NCBI GenBank assembly: GCA_910589635.1
Contig: CAJUTD010000016.1
Coordinates: forward strand, 26,179 to 45,854
Origin: an uncultured Lachnospiraceae bacterium
GTDB lineage: Bacteria; Bacillota; Clostridia; Lachnospirales; Lachnospiraceae
DNA length: 19,676 nucleotides
Direction: 5' to 3'
Of the stretch, positions 1 to 7,575 are shown one piece after another (positions within the stretch are counted from its first letter, which is position 1; each line of letters starts with the position of its first letter). The notes beneath the pieces were generated by a model that worked only from the letters and a program-made list of their open reading frames with translations, made no database searches and had not been told where the DNA came from. The position numbers and the translations under genes are program-made.

Positions 1-422
1 AGCATCTGTGAGCATTCTTCCTCTAATACGCCACATTCCAGTTCTACTTGGTGATTGAAGGAGGAAATTTGCAATAGGTTTAGGACAGAGCCTGCACAAC
101 CGGCTTTGGGGTTCATGCAGCCGATTACTACCTTATCAATACGAGCCTGCACAATGGCTCCGGCGCACATTTGGCATGGCTCTAAAGTCACATACATCGT
201 ACATCCCTCCAGCCGCCAGTCCCCGAGTTTCTTGCTGGCTTTTTTGATGGCGGACAGTTCGGCATGGGCGAGAGTATTTTTATCAATGTTCCTGCGGTTA
301 TAACCGCGGGCAATAATTTTGCCATCGTATACGATAACGCAGCCGATGGGAACTTCCTCTATTTTTTCCGCTTTTTTTGCCTGACGGATGGCTTCTTTCA
401 TAAATTTTTCTTGCTGATTCAT
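1..422 (-). CDS. tadA: tRNA-specific adenosine deaminase TadA (partial, 3' end outside window)
   Basis: Reads leftward from an ATG at 422 and stays open to the window edge (140 codons, no stop), so the C-terminus is missing. TadA deaminates the wobble adenosine of tRNA-Arg(ACG) to inosine in the cytoplasm. The zinc deaminase signature is intact: LAHAELSA with H53 as ligand and E55 as proton shuttle, and PCQMC with C83 and C86. The N-terminal EVPIGCVIV strand and the WRLEGCTMYVTLEPC stretch are typical of TadA rather than of cytidine or dCMP deaminases. AAGGAG lies 5-10 nt before the ATG. Its own promoter can be seen at 502-530. The visible length covers most of a usual 150-170 residue protein. 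Other nucleoside deaminases of the same fold are the only serious alternative. Confidence 0.92.
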   Translation of the reverse strand, partial: MNQQEKFMKEAIRQAKKAEKIEEVPIGCVIVYDGKIIARGYNRRNIDKNTLAHAELSAIKKASKKLGDWRLEGCTMYVTLEPCQMCAGAIVQARIDKVVIGCMNPKAGCAGSVLNLLQISSFNHQVELECGVLEEECSQM

Positions 423-501
423 ATACACTCCTTGCGCGCATTGTGCTAAAATAGAAAAAGTCGATTGCTTCTATAATGTATTATGTATAGTAGTTGATAA
501 C

Positions 502-530
502 AGTATAATGCACAGCAAAGGATTATGCAA
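502..530 (-). promoter_or_regulatory. promoter of tadA
   Basis: On the minus strand, TTGCAT (530-525) is separated by 17 nt from TATACT (507-502), a good sigma-A type promoter. Transcription would start near 495, giving a leader of about 70 nt before the tadA ATG at 422. The -35 hexamer overlaps the first codons of the divergent acetyltransferase gene, so the two promoters are interleaved. For the acetyltransferase, TATAAT at 472-477 or 504-509 are candidate -10 boxes, both with poor -35 sequences. Confidence 0.6.
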
Positions 531-1103
531 ATGAAGATGAAATATGAAACGGACCGTCTGATTTTGAAAATATTGCCGGATACTGCGGCAGGCCGGGTAT
601 TGCAGTTTTATCTCGATAACCGGGAGGTTTTTGAACAGTTTGAGCCCGACCGTCCTCAGAATTTTTACACAATGGAATATCAAAAGACATTGCTGCATTG
701 CGAGTATAATCTTGCCGTCAAGCAGTCTGCAGTCCGCTTTTGGCTGTTTGAGAAGTCAGCGCCGGAACAGATTATCGGTACGGTATCAATGCAGGAAATC
801 CGGCGGGGGTTTTACCAGTCTTGCATGATGGGATATAAAATTGACAAAAGGGTTTGGCGTCAAGGGTTTGCGAAAGAGAGTATAGACAAATGTATTTATA
901 TTGCTTTTGAAGAGATGAAACTGCATCGAATAGAGGCGCATACCCTGCCGGAAAACACGCCGTCCCGCAAGCTGTTAGAGGGGCTTGGCTTTGCCTGGGA
1001 GGGGACAAAGAGGCAGAGCGTAAAACTCCATGGCGTGTGGAGGGACCATGAGGTGTACGCTCTGCTGGCGGAGGAAGCAAAACTACTTTTTGGATGGTTC
1101 TGA
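531..1103 (+). CDS. GNAT-family N-acetyltransferase, RimJ/RimL-like
   Basis: Acetyl-CoA dependent N-acetyltransferase of the RimJ/RimL type. These proteins acetylate the alpha-amino group of ribosomal proteins or small amines; the substrate here cannot be read from sequence. The opening YETDRLILK is the usual first strand. The acetyl-CoA pyrophosphate loop is seen in WRQGFAKES, and the C-terminal ENTPSRKLLEGLGF followed by EGT and a W-x-D-H stretch is characteristic of the RimJ/RimL subgroup. I chose the ATG at 531 because AAAGGA (517-522) is 8 nt upstream of it; an in-frame ATG at 525 is only 2 nt from that site. About 190 residues, normal for the family. The last 21 bp overlap tail-to-tail with the convergent gene ending at 1083. 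Confidence 0.85.
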   Translation: MKMKYETDRLILKILPDTAAGRVLQFYLDNREVFEQFEPDRPQNFYTMEYQKTLLHCEYNLAVKQSAVRFWLFEKSAPEQIIGTVSMQEIRRGFYQSCMMGYKIDKRVWRQGFAKESIDKCIYIAFEEMKLHRIEAHTLPENTPSRKLLEGLGFAWEGTKRQSVKLHGVWRDHEVYALLAEEAKLLFGWF

Positions 1104-2603
1104 TAATTCATTCAGGTAGCGGTACCAGTAACCGAATTCTCCAGTGTTAATAGGCGAGGGCTTTTCGCTGCGGAATTCCGGGAAACCGAACAATGCCGCC
1201 ATGACGCGCTCTGGATTCTGGAATACCCCGGGTACGCCAATAAACCATTTCTTAACGCCGAATTCTTCTGTCATGCCCAAGATGAAATAGCGGTAGTTGA
1301 AAAATCCGTGCAGCAGAAAGCTGTTATTGCCGAGATACCAAAATTGTTTGGGGAGCTGCCGCAGGTCTTTTAATTCCATGCGTACACAGAGAGTGTCTTC
1401 ATCGCCTGCGAAAGGCGTCATCACAGGATAATTTTCCAGGATGAAACGCCACCGTAAATCCCAATTTTCCGGTTCATCAGCTTGTGAATGTCCGGGCATC
1501 TGATCCATGCCGGAGGCTTGTGAACTCCTTCCCGATATGGTACGGAATCCCGCAGCCTGTTCGGCGGAGCGAGGAAGCGCTTCTAATGCTTTTAAGGCAT
1601 CTGCGGGCTTAGGTTTTGGAATGTCCTTGTCCTGCCGGGAGGCAGAAACTTCTCTTTGCTGTGAAAGTGGCGAGGCAGAATTCCTGAAATTTGAGCCATT
1701 TGCAGAATTCTTGGAATTTGAGCCATTTGCAGAATTCTTGGAATTTGAGCCATTTGCAGAATTCTTGAAATTTGAGCTGTTTGTAAAATTCCTGGAATTT
1801 GAGCTGTTTGCAAAATTCCTGGAACTTGAGCTATCCATAGAATGGCTGGCATTCGTGTCATTTGTAGATTCTCCATTATTTAAGCTATTTCCATCATTCC
1901 TGCCATTTGTGCTATTATCAGTGTTTTTGGCAGATATGGTGTTGTCGTTTTTAGGTACAGAAACTTCTTCTGCCGTTTGTGGTGCGGAGATTTTTTCAAT
2001 CGCCACTTCGCTTTCTGCATTGTTTAATGGCTGGGCATCTGTGGGTCCGCCATCTGCTCGTTCTTCCTTATCCTGTGAGGAGGAATTTTCTGCTGCCTGC
2101 AAAGAGGAGGAGTCTTTCTCAGCAGTTTTTTGTGCGGTGGGTGGGTTGCTTTCAGAAGGGGCTGTTTCTGTGGGACTATCGTTGGAGGCGTCGGAGTCTT
2201 TTGTCTCGTTTTCTGGTAATTCAACAAAATTAGTTACATCAAATTCATCGTCATCCCACTGGCTGACGGACATCATCTGTTCGGTCAGAGGAACATAGAT
2301 TCCTTTGACGTCGTCGAGCCCATATCCGCTGTCTTTAAGGTTTTCTGCGTCTATTACAGTCTTAAAGTCACCGCTTCCTCTTGTGAGGGTGAAATTCCCA
2401 AGCAAAATTCCGGTAAGCTGCGTACCATTTTGCACATAGAGAAATACCGGGACAGGCGACAAGCTGCATCCGGTGTTTTTCATATGTATTTCCAAGAGGC
2501 ACCGCTGGTCCCTCCTCTCAATCTTGGCAAATCCGATATTTCGGCTTTTCGTTCCCTGTTCATATAGATAAAGATAAGTAATCATTCGATGGAATCCAGA
2601 CAT
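1083..2603 (-). CDS. Large protein of unknown function with Ser/Asn-rich repeat linker
   Basis: Unrecognised function; it resembles a family of uncharacterised clostridial proteins (possibly the DUF6128 group, from memory only). About 506 residues in three parts. An N-terminal region of roughly 140 residues (GFHRMITYLYLYE, then strands including CSLSPVPVFLYV) looks like a folded beta domain. A long acidic then Ser/Asn-rich low-complexity middle includes nine-residue repeats. A C-terminal domain is rich in Trp, Phe and Tyr (WRFILENYPVMTPF, KQFWYLGNNSFLLHGFFNYRYF, FGYWYRYL). No signal peptide or membrane segment is visible, so it is probably cytoplasmic. I chose the start at 2603 (MSGFHRM) because GGGAG at 2612-2616 is 8 nt upstream; the ATG at 2618 overlaps that ribosome site. 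The stop overlaps the convergent acetyltransferase by 21 bp. Confidence 0.75.
   Translation of the reverse strand: MSGFHRMITYLYLYEQGTKSRNIGFAKIERRDQRCLLEIHMKNTGCSLSPVPVFLYVQNGTQLTGILLGNFTLTRGSGDFKTVIDAENLKDSGYGLDDVKGIYVPLTEQMMSVSQWDDDEFDVTNFVELPENETKDSDASNDSPTETAPSESNPPTAQKTAEKDSSSLQAAENSSSQDKEERADGGPTDAQPLNNAESEVAIEKISAPQTAEEVSVPKNDNTISAKNTDNSTNGRNDGNSLNNGESTNDTNASHSMDSSSSRNFANSSNSRNFTNSSNFKNSANGSNSKNSANGSNSKNSANGSNFRNSASPLSQQREVSASRQDKDIPKPKPADALKALEALPRSAEQAAGFRTISGRSSQASGMDQMPGHSQADEPENWDLRWRFILENYPVMTPFAGDEDTLCVRMELKDLRQLPKQFWYLGNNSFLLHGFFNYRYFILGMTEEFGVKKWFIGVPGVFQNPERVMAALFGFPEFRSEKPSPINTGEFGYWYRYLNELSEPSKK
1678..1840 (-). repeat. 27-bp tandem repeat inside the unknown gene
   Basis: Six copies of a 27-bp unit can be anchored on TTGAGC (plus strand) at 1691, 1718, 1745, 1772, 1799 and 1826. 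The first copies are nearly identical and the last ones diverge (Asn-Ser-Ala-Asn-Gly-Ser-Asn type units drifting to Asn-Phe-Thr-Asn-Ser-Ser-Asn). The unit encodes nine residues in frame, so copy-number change would lengthen or shorten the linker without breaking the frame. GAATTC recurs in four consecutive units (1678, 1705, 1732, 1759). Confidence 0.95.
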
Positions 2604-2701
2604 TTTATGTACTCCCATAGATATTTCTATATCTTATGTGAAAAAGAAGGGGAATATGACGCTTTCCGTATTGGCGTATAGAAATTCTATCGACCAATCA
2701 A

Positions 2702-2739
2702 AATACAAAATGGGGAAAGTCAAAAATTCATTTTGTATT
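2702..2739. repeat. 11-bp perfect inverted repeat, possible operator
   Basis: AATACAAAATG (2702-2712) and its exact reverse complement CATTTTGTATT (2729-2739) are separated by 16 nt. The right arm contains the -35 hexamer of the rightward promoter at 2733-2761. It could be a regulator binding site, or a chance palindrome in AT-rich DNA. Confidence 0.5.
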
Positions 2740-2761
2740 ACAGAGCAATTCATGATATACT
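2733..2761 (+). promoter_or_regulatory. promoter of the structured RNA / carbonic anhydrase leader
   Basis: TTGTAT (2733-2738), a 17-nt spacer, and TATACT (2756-2761). Predicted transcription start is near 2767-2768, which is exactly the first base of the long helix at 2767-2786. Confidence 0.6.
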
Positions 2762-2766
2762 ATGAG

Positions 2767-2930
2767 TAGTACAACGAGAATTAAGTAATTGACATCTTCA
2801 CTTGTCTAATTATCCAGCTGCTGCGTCAGAAAATCTAGCTGTAGCCACCGCTACACCGTCGATTTTCCTCCTTGTATCTGAATCAATTATCCTGCGTGAA
2901 TATATCAAAGACTTAATTTTCGTTGTACTA
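2767..2930 (+). ncRNA. Long-helix structured RNA, candidate 6S (SsrS) RNA or structured leader
   Basis: The 5' arm 2767-2786 pairs with 2911-2930 over 20 consecutive base pairs, with one G-U wobble (2778:2919). Inside, GAAAATC (2829-2835) pairs with GATTTTC (2861-2867), and TGTAGC (2840-2845) closes a CACC loop with GCTACA (2850-2855). Between the outer helix and the terminal hairpin lies a large, poorly paired region of about 40 nt on each side. One long closing stem, a big central bubble, a terminal stem-loop, about 164 nt and a promoter whose start coincides with the helix are the architecture of 6S RNA, the RNA polymerase inhibitor that imitates an open promoter. No U-run follows the helix, so the 3' end would need processing, or the RNA is the leader of the carbonic anhydrase mRNA 60 nt downstream. 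A palindrome-ended mobile element (MITE) with TA flanks is the main alternative. The identity is inference; the pairing is seen directly. Confidence 0.45.
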
Positions 2931-2990
2931 GATGTCTCCTATCGGGGAATGTATCATGTAAGAATACAAAATATATGGAGGAAATGAAGT

Positions 2991-3563
2991 ATGGAACATG
3001 CAAACATAACAGCAGCAGAAGCACTTGAGAAATTAAAAGAGGGCAATCAGCGTTATCTGGACGCGAAGACAAACCCGGGCGACATTTCTGTCGATATTAG
3101 AAAGAAGACATGTGATGAGGGCCAGTTGCCTTATGCAATTGTTATCACTTGCTCGGATTCCAGGGTGATCCCGGAGAGTATTTTTTCCGCAGGGATCGGC
3201 GAGCTGTTTGTCATTCGTGTGGCAGGAAATGTTATGGACAAACATCAGTTGGGAAGCGTTGAGTATGCAGCCGGCCATTTGGGAAGCCCGTTGGTAGTTG
3301 TACTTGGACATAGCCATTGTGGTGCAGTGGGCGCAGCTTTGAGCAGTGAGCCGGGCGGCTTTGTGAAAAGCATTACAGATGAGATTCGTAAGGCTATCGG
3401 TGACGAGAAAGACGAGACACGTGCATGCTGCTTAAATGTAAAACGGAGCGTTGCTATGATTGAGGAAAATTTGCAAATTCCAGAGTTAGAGGCGCAGGGC
3501 GGTCTTAAGGTATGCGGCGCCTTTTACCATATTGACAGTGGTAAGGTGGAATTCTTGGATTAA
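2991..3563 (+). CDS. Beta-class carbonic anhydrase
   Basis: Cytoplasmic zinc enzyme interconverting CO2 and bicarbonate, supplying bicarbonate to carboxylases and buffering pH. The full beta-class zinc site is present: C54, D56 and R58 in TCSDSR, then H107 and C110 in GHSHCGA. The N-terminal EALEKLKEGNQRY helix and the FVIRVAGN strand are also typical. At 190 residues it is a usual length. The start is set by TGGAGG 9 nt upstream of the ATG. It stands alone, with an unusually long upstream region containing a structured RNA, and its 3' side faces the end of the leftward ABC operon about 120 bp away. No rightward terminator with a clear U-run was found after it. Confidence 0.94.
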   Translation: MEHANITAAEALEKLKEGNQRYLDAKTNPGDISVDIRKKTCDEGQLPYAIVITCSDSRVIPESIFSAGIGELFVIRVAGNVMDKHQLGSVEYAAGHLGSPLVVVLGHSHCGAVGAALSSEPGGFVKSITDEIRKAIGDEKDETRACCLNVKRSVAMIEENLQIPELEAQGGLKVCGAFYHIDSGKVEFLD

Positions 3564-3602
3564 TATTTATCAAGATACATTTTTGAGGCAAGGTCTTTCT
3601 AC

Positions 3603-3638
3603 ATAATAAAAAGAGCGGGCATGATTTTGCCGAGGCTC
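3603..3638 (-). terminator. rho-independent terminator of the leftward ABC operon
   Basis: Read on the minus strand: GAGC (3638-3635), a short internal loop, GGCA (3631-3628), loop, TGCC, then GCTC (3616-3613), directly followed by TTTTTATTAT. The imperfect 4+4 bp stem with a T-rich tail lies about 47 bp past the stop of the ATPase gene. Confidence 0.55.
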
Positions 3639-3668
3639 ATAAGGAAGTAAATGAAAATTCCCGGTAAA

Positions 3669-3694
3669 ACCGGCGTGGTGAAAATCACGCCGGT
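3669..3694. terminator. Strong GNRA-capped hairpin at the 3' end of the ABC operon
   Basis: ACCGGCGTGGT pairs with ATCACGCCGGT over 11 bp (one G-T) around a GAAA loop at 3680-3683. It overlaps the stop codon of the leftward ATPase gene (3685-3687) and is followed on the minus strand by only TTT, so it is a weak terminator or a 3' stabilising hairpin acting with the terminator at 3603-3638. On the plus strand it has no T tail. Confidence 0.5.
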
Positions 3695-4323
3695 ATAATT
3701 GTTAAACTCCCGTCTTTTATCTGAATAATTTCATCTGCTTCTTTTGCCAGGAGCTTACTGTGTGTTACAACGATCACACATTTTCCAAGTTCATGTGCAG
3801 TCAATTTTAATAATGCAATAATTTCATGTGCAGTTTTTTCATCAAGATTACCAGTCGGTTCATCTGCCAGTAATACTTTTGCGTCACTTGCCAATGCTCT
3901 GGCGATGGCTACTCGTTGCTGCTGGCCGCCGGATAACTGTAAAACATTTCTTTTCCAATCTTCATGGGGGATGTTTACTTCTTCTAACAAAGATTCAGGG
4001 TTTTTATTTCCTCCAAGTTTGACGTTTTCTTCCGTAGTCAGATAATCGATCAGGTTATAATTCTGGAAAACCAAAGATACATTGTGTTTTCTATGGTAAT
4101 TCAGTCCTTTTAACTGTATATCTTCCCCATTATAAAAAATGTTTCCTTTTACCGGAGAATCCAGTCCTGCAAGCAGCGATAAAAATGTTGTTTTTCCAGC
4201 GCCGCTTGAACCGACAATCGTATAAAATCTGCCTTCCTCAAATTCTATGGATACATTATTTAAAACCTGTTTATTTTTTTGTGATTTATAAGCATAATCT
4301 ATATTTTTTACATTTAATATCAT
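3685..4323 (-). CDS. ABC transporter ATP-binding protein, MacB/LolD/Vex2-type
   Basis: Nucleotide-binding subunit that powers the two FtsX-type permeases encoded just upstream in the same operon. All ATPase motifs are intact: Walker A GSSGAGKT (38-45), Q-loop Q87, signature LSGGQQQR (130-137), Walker B VLLADEP (150-156) and H-loop H188 in VVTHS. At 212 residues it is close to the compact LolD/MacB-type ATPases. These do not usually move substrate through a membrane channel but transmit force to extracytoplasmic domains or extract peptides and lipids. GGAGG precedes the ATG, and the gap to the permease stop is 13 nt. The gene belongs to the AT-rich module 3.6-9.7 kb. Substrate unknown; antimicrobial peptide resistance or peptide export are the usual roles of relatives next to two-component systems. 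Confidence 0.92.
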   Translation of the reverse strand: MILNVKNIDYAYKSQKNKQVLNNVSIEFEEGRFYTIVGSSGAGKTTFLSLLAGLDSPVKGNIFYNGEDIQLKGLNYHRKHNVSLVFQNYNLIDYLTTEENVKLGGNKNPESLLEEVNIPHEDWKRNVLQLSGGQQQRVAIARALASDAKVLLADEPTGNLDEKTAHEIIALLKLTAHELGKCVIVVTHSKLLAKEADEIIQIKDGSLTIIPA

Positions 4324-4336
4324 TCTTCAGACCTCC

Positions 4337-5785
4337 TTAACTCATTTCACTGAAAATATCTTTTGGATTCCTGCGTATTACCATAACTCCAGATATTCCG
4401 ACAGAAAAAATAATCAATGCAATGATACAACTGCCATCAAATAACATGTTTTGGGGAGAAATGGTGACATTAACACCTGTAACTGTCGATTCTGATTCTT
4501 CAAATGGTTTCGCAACTTTCCCCTCATCTAACAAGTCTTGTTCTTTTTCCTGCCTCACCTGTTGGTCTACCAAATAATTTGCAGTAACCTTTGAAACGAA
4601 GGGCGCTACAGTAAAAGACAGCATAATTGCCATAGCCGTTATTAACAGCGCCTCTAAAAAAATCTGTCCTAAAATTTTTACTTTTGCTGTGCCAAGCGCC
4701 AGTAAAATACCGATTTCCTGCGCTCTGTTTTTTAGCCAGAAGATAAATACCAAAATCAAAATAATAGAACTGGCTCCAATTATTATAAAAATGAGAATTT
4801 GGCTGACATTCTCTAAATCATTGAAATTTGAGGACATTGTTTCAAGATTTCCATTATTATCAATCAGGTCATACCGTTCCCAGTCAATATTTGTTTTTTT
4901 GATTGCTTCTTTTACAGGAGCATATTGATTTACATCCTGAACTTTAAAATATGCTTTTTCGTATAATGGGTTTTCTGTGTTACCATCTGCTTTTTCTGGA
5001 AAATTCAAATCTGTAAAGATGACATTTTCGGAACGGAATGTGTCACCTGACATACAAGGCGTCATTTTTTCCTTTACCTCATAAATTCCAACAATTACCG
5101 CCTCACAGACAGTTGAATTTTCCTTGTCGTGATAATCATTGAATTTTAACTTAGCTCCTAAGCCCAAATGATTTTTTTCTGCTAATTCTTTGGAAATCAC
5201 GCATACATTAGAATCATCCTCATTGATCAGGCGTCCCTCTTTTATTGTTACATTTCCCGATAGTACATTAGAATCCAATTCCATTTTTTTATTTCCAATC
5301 AGGCTTACGCCTAAAAGATCAGAACTCTGGTCTACATCACTGTCCTCTATTCTGGAAAAATTCACTGGATTTACTGCGGTAACAGCAGTCGTTATGTTAT
5401 AATCGGAAATTCCCGAAACAGCTGCAATTTTTTCTATATCCTCCATTCGTAATGTTTCAAATGAATTATCTGTAGATATTTGCCAGGATGTACCCCCGGC
5501 AAGTTCCGATTTTTCAACATGAACGCCGTCAAGGCTTCCTTCGGTACTTTCTCCCAATCTGTTTAGCGCCTCATCAATTCTTGTATGACGGTTTGCTTCA
5601 TTTTCTGTCAAAATAAAGCCAGCGCCAATAGCCTGTCTTGTTTTATCCTGCGTTGCGACACTGGCATTTTTGCTTGCCATGCCGGATAACAGAAATAGGC
5701 TGATAATAAATACTATGAAAAAAAGTAAAATGCTTTTCATTGGTTTTCTAATTACGGAACGCCATGCCATCTGAAAACTGTTCAT
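4337..5785 (-). CDS. ABC transporter permease, FtsX/MacB family (482 residues)
   Basis: Membrane subunit of the lipoprotein-ABC module. Topology reads as one N-terminal membrane helix (about 18-38, LLFFIVFIISLFLLSG), a large extracytoplasmic domain of nearly 290 residues, then three more helices (about 332-353, 375-398, 453-472). This four-helix plan with a big loop after helix 1 is the MacB/FtsX arrangement. The cytoplasmic motif NRAQEIGILLALGTAKVKILGQIF after helix 2 is the conserved FtsX-domain coupling region. The extra segment before helix 4 is rich in Glu and Lys. The ATG follows GGAGGG lying in the end of the upstream permease gene, with 3 nt between stop and start, so translation is probably coupled. 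It is not a duplicate of the 407-residue permease: only the FtsX part is clearly alike, suggesting a heterodimer. Confidence 0.88.
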   Translation of the reverse strand: MNSFQMAWRSVIRKPMKSILLFFIVFIISLFLLSGMASKNASVATQDKTRQAIGAGFILTENEANRHTRIDEALNRLGESTEGSLDGVHVEKSELAGGTSWQISTDNSFETLRMEDIEKIAAVSGISDYNITTAVTAVNPVNFSRIEDSDVDQSSDLLGVSLIGNKKMELDSNVLSGNVTIKEGRLINEDDSNVCVISKELAEKNHLGLGAKLKFNDYHDKENSTVCEAVIVGIYEVKEKMTPCMSGDTFRSENVIFTDLNFPEKADGNTENPLYEKAYFKVQDVNQYAPVKEAIKKTNIDWERYDLIDNNGNLETMSSNFNDLENVSQILIFIIIGASSIILILVFIFWLKNRAQEIGILLALGTAKVKILGQIFLEALLITAMAIMLSFTVAPFVSKVTANYLVDQQVRQEKEQDLLDEGKVAKPFEESESTVTGVNVTISPQNMLFDGSCIIALIIFSVGISGVMVIRRNPKDIFSEMS

Positions 5786-5788
5786 TCC

Positions 5789-7006
5789 TTATCCCTCCAT
5801 TCTTGATAAAGTATCTTTAGGCTTCGCCCTTAATATTGGAAGCAGCGAAATAGTGACTGATGTCAGTACAATAGCTCCGCCCCAAACCATTAAACTACCT
5901 ACATCTTTTCCTTGTAGAAAAACATGCAAAGAAACTTTTGTCTCTTCAGAATAGGTAAGAACTGACTGTAAGAATTTGGCCATAATACTGCCCAAACCAC
6001 AAGCACCTATTACAGATGTGATAAACACAAGGAAGGATTCTAAAAATACTTGTAAAAAAATACTGTATTTTGATTTGCCAATACTAATAAAAATAGCGGC
6101 TTCTTTCTGTCTTGTACGCATCCACATACAAAGCAGCAGCGATACAATTGCAATTCCTGTTATAAGCGTTAAGGCAAGCATAAGATTTGCTGCTCTGGTA
6201 ATCTGCTCTAAGGGCAGCGCCATTTGTCTGTATAAAGTATCTGAAGAAGTAAAACTTACATTTTCAGAAAAAATAGAGCGCAGATGTTCTTCCAGCATGG
6301 AAAGCTGTTGTGGATTTTTACTGTACACGGAAACTTTATAATATCCTGCATTTCTCCCAAACTGTGCATACGATTCGTTATCAATGAACAACTGATTTTC
6401 AATTCTGTTCACAGAATCCATTTTTTCTGTCTGCTTTCGTTCACTGCCGGATAAAAATATACCGATAATTGGAACAGAAATCATTTCTCCATTATCATTT
6501 TCTAACTCGATATTATCGCCAAGATGCAATCCGTTAAAATCTGCCAGAAGAGAATTGACAACAACACCCTTTTTATCTTTTGAAAGATAATCTCCATCGA
6601 TCAGGCGGTACTTTTCTTCGTAAAATGCGCTGTCATTTTGTAAATCATCATAGGAAAGCAAAGTTATTTTTCGATTACTTTCTTCTGTAGAATCGCTGTT
6701 TGTAACAGGGGAAAAATTTATAGGAAACGCAGATGCTTTATCCAAACGATTGAGCGATGATACTTCTTCCAGGCTTAATAGTTTCTCTATTTCCTGCTGC
6801 GTTATTTTATTTTCTTCTTTAGAAATTTCCAAAACGATTTTTGCTTTCGCTTTTTCCTGTATGTCAGCTTTTGAATCTTCCGTTGCCCTAAGAATCATAT
6901 TAGTGCTTAATATCATGCTGCAGACCAGCAATAATACGAGAAGCAATAAGGTTGTTTTTGCTTTTTTTCTTTTTAGATAACGGAAAGCCAGTTGATAAAA
7001 TGTCAC
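5789..7006 (-). CDS. ABC transporter permease, FtsX/MacB family (about 405 residues, GTG start)
   Basis: Second membrane subunit. Short basic N-terminus (RYLKRKKAKTT), membrane helix at about 17-37, an external domain of about 220 residues, then three helices (near 280-300, 320-345, 370-390) and a short C-terminal tail ending in KPKDTLSRMEG. The RQKEAAIFISIGKSKYSIF stretch is the FtsX coupling region. Two in-frame GTG codons are possible starts, at 7012 and 7006. I prefer 7006 because the run AGGGGGG (7020-7014) is 7 nt upstream of it but only 1 nt from the other. That ribosome site overlaps the stop codon of the lipoprotein gene. The NMILRATEDS region after helix 1 reminds me of Vex-type permeases of streptococci (memory, not a search). 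Confidence 0.87.
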   Translation of the reverse strand: MTFYQLAFRYLKRKKAKTTLLLLVLLLVCSMILSTNMILRATEDSKADIQEKAKAKIVLEISKEENKITQQEIEKLLSLEEVSSLNRLDKASAFPINFSPVTNSDSTEESNRKITLLSYDDLQNDSAFYEEKYRLIDGDYLSKDKKGVVVNSLLADFNGLHLGDNIELENDNGEMISVPIIGIFLSGSERKQTEKMDSVNRIENQLFIDNESYAQFGRNAGYYKVSVYSKNPQQLSMLEEHLRSIFSENVSFTSSDTLYRQMALPLEQITRAANLMLALTLITGIAIVSLLLCMWMRTRQKEAAIFISIGKSKYSIFLQVFLESFLVFITSVIGACGLGSIMAKFLQSVLTYSEETKVSLHVFLQGKDVGSLMVWGGAIVLTSVTISLLPILRAKPKDTLSRMEG

Positions 7007-7018
7007 AAACACACCCCC

Positions 7019-7543
7019 CTACTCGTAGCGCACAATAATCACTTTTGAAGCTGAAAAATTATGTGTATCTTCAGAACTGCCGTAAATCAGCAGGGAAGTT
7101 TGTTTCTTTATGTCAGAGACAGCAGCCTTGCTGATATTCGCCGTTCCTGTAGTTAAATCCATGACAGCAGTCTGAAAAATACAATCCGGTTCGTAGGAAA
7201 TGGTAACATTAGTTTCCTCTTTTTCATTTCCAGGCGCTGCAACAGCAGCAGTATTTCCATCATTCGTAACGGGGGTGACAACACAGCCATTTTCGGAAAA
7301 TTCGATAACGCTTCCCTGCAAGTCAGAAGAACTAATCAAGCTATCGCTGTCCGTATTATCTGTTTCGTCTGTTAAATGATCATCGTCCATATTATCTGTT
7401 TCGTCTCTTAAATGACCGTCTTTTGAATCATCAATTACATGGTCATTGTTTTTTGCACCTCCGTTTTCGGATACGCCGCACCCAGCCATAACAAGTGCGC
7501 ACATACCGATCAGTATACCTTTCCTAAACTTTTTGAATTTCAT
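7019..7543 (-). CDS. Secreted lipoprotein with acidic repeats and an OB-like C-terminal domain
   Basis: First gene of the leftward operon. A basic start (MKFKKFRKG), a hydrophobic stretch and the lipobox VMAGC (Cys 22) mark it as a membrane-anchored lipoprotein on the outer face. Residues about 36-66 are strongly acidic with two 12-residue repeats containing HLxDETDN, a possible cation-binding or spacer segment. The rest (GSVIEFSENGCVVTPV, then strands ending in SASKVIIVRYE) reads as a small beta barrel like the DUF5666/YobA-type OB domains, though I cannot confirm this. Starting at 7543, with GGTGG upstream. It probably acts as an accessory or ligand-binding partner of the two permeases, whose genes follow within 12 bp. 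174 residues. Confidence 0.8.
   Translation of the reverse strand: MKFKKFRKGILIGMCALVMAGCGVSENGGAKNNDHVIDDSKDGHLRDETDNMDDDHLTDETDNTDSDSLISSSDLQGSVIEFSENGCVVTPVTNDGNTAAVAAPGNEKEETNVTISYEPDCIFQTAVMDLTTGTANISKAAVSDIKKQTSLLIYGSSEDTHNFSASKVIIVRYE
7349..7420 (-). repeat. 36-bp tandem duplication in the lipoprotein gene
   Basis: Units 7349-7384 and 7385-7420 differ at only a few positions and each encode 12 acidic residues in frame (HLxDETDN core). A recent in-frame duplication. Confidence 0.9.
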
Positions 7544-7575
7544 TGTACTTCCACCTTTCTTTATATTGTGCCATC

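Noticed and set aside
1507..2298. 263-codon plus-strand open frame
   Set aside because: Exact antisense of the repeat-rich gene 1083-2603; Phe/Glu-rich nonsense made by the 27-bp repeat, no ribosome site.
2604..2618. Upstream ATG at 2618 for the large unknown protein
   Set aside because: Its codons overlap the GGGAG that is correctly spaced for the ATG at 2603.
2802..2987. 61-codon open frame before the carbonic anhydrase
   Set aside because: No Shine-Dalgarno, and it lies across the paired arms of the structured RNA.
5976..6341. 121-codon plus-strand frame
   Set aside because: Antisense of the FtsX-type permease, no ribosome site.
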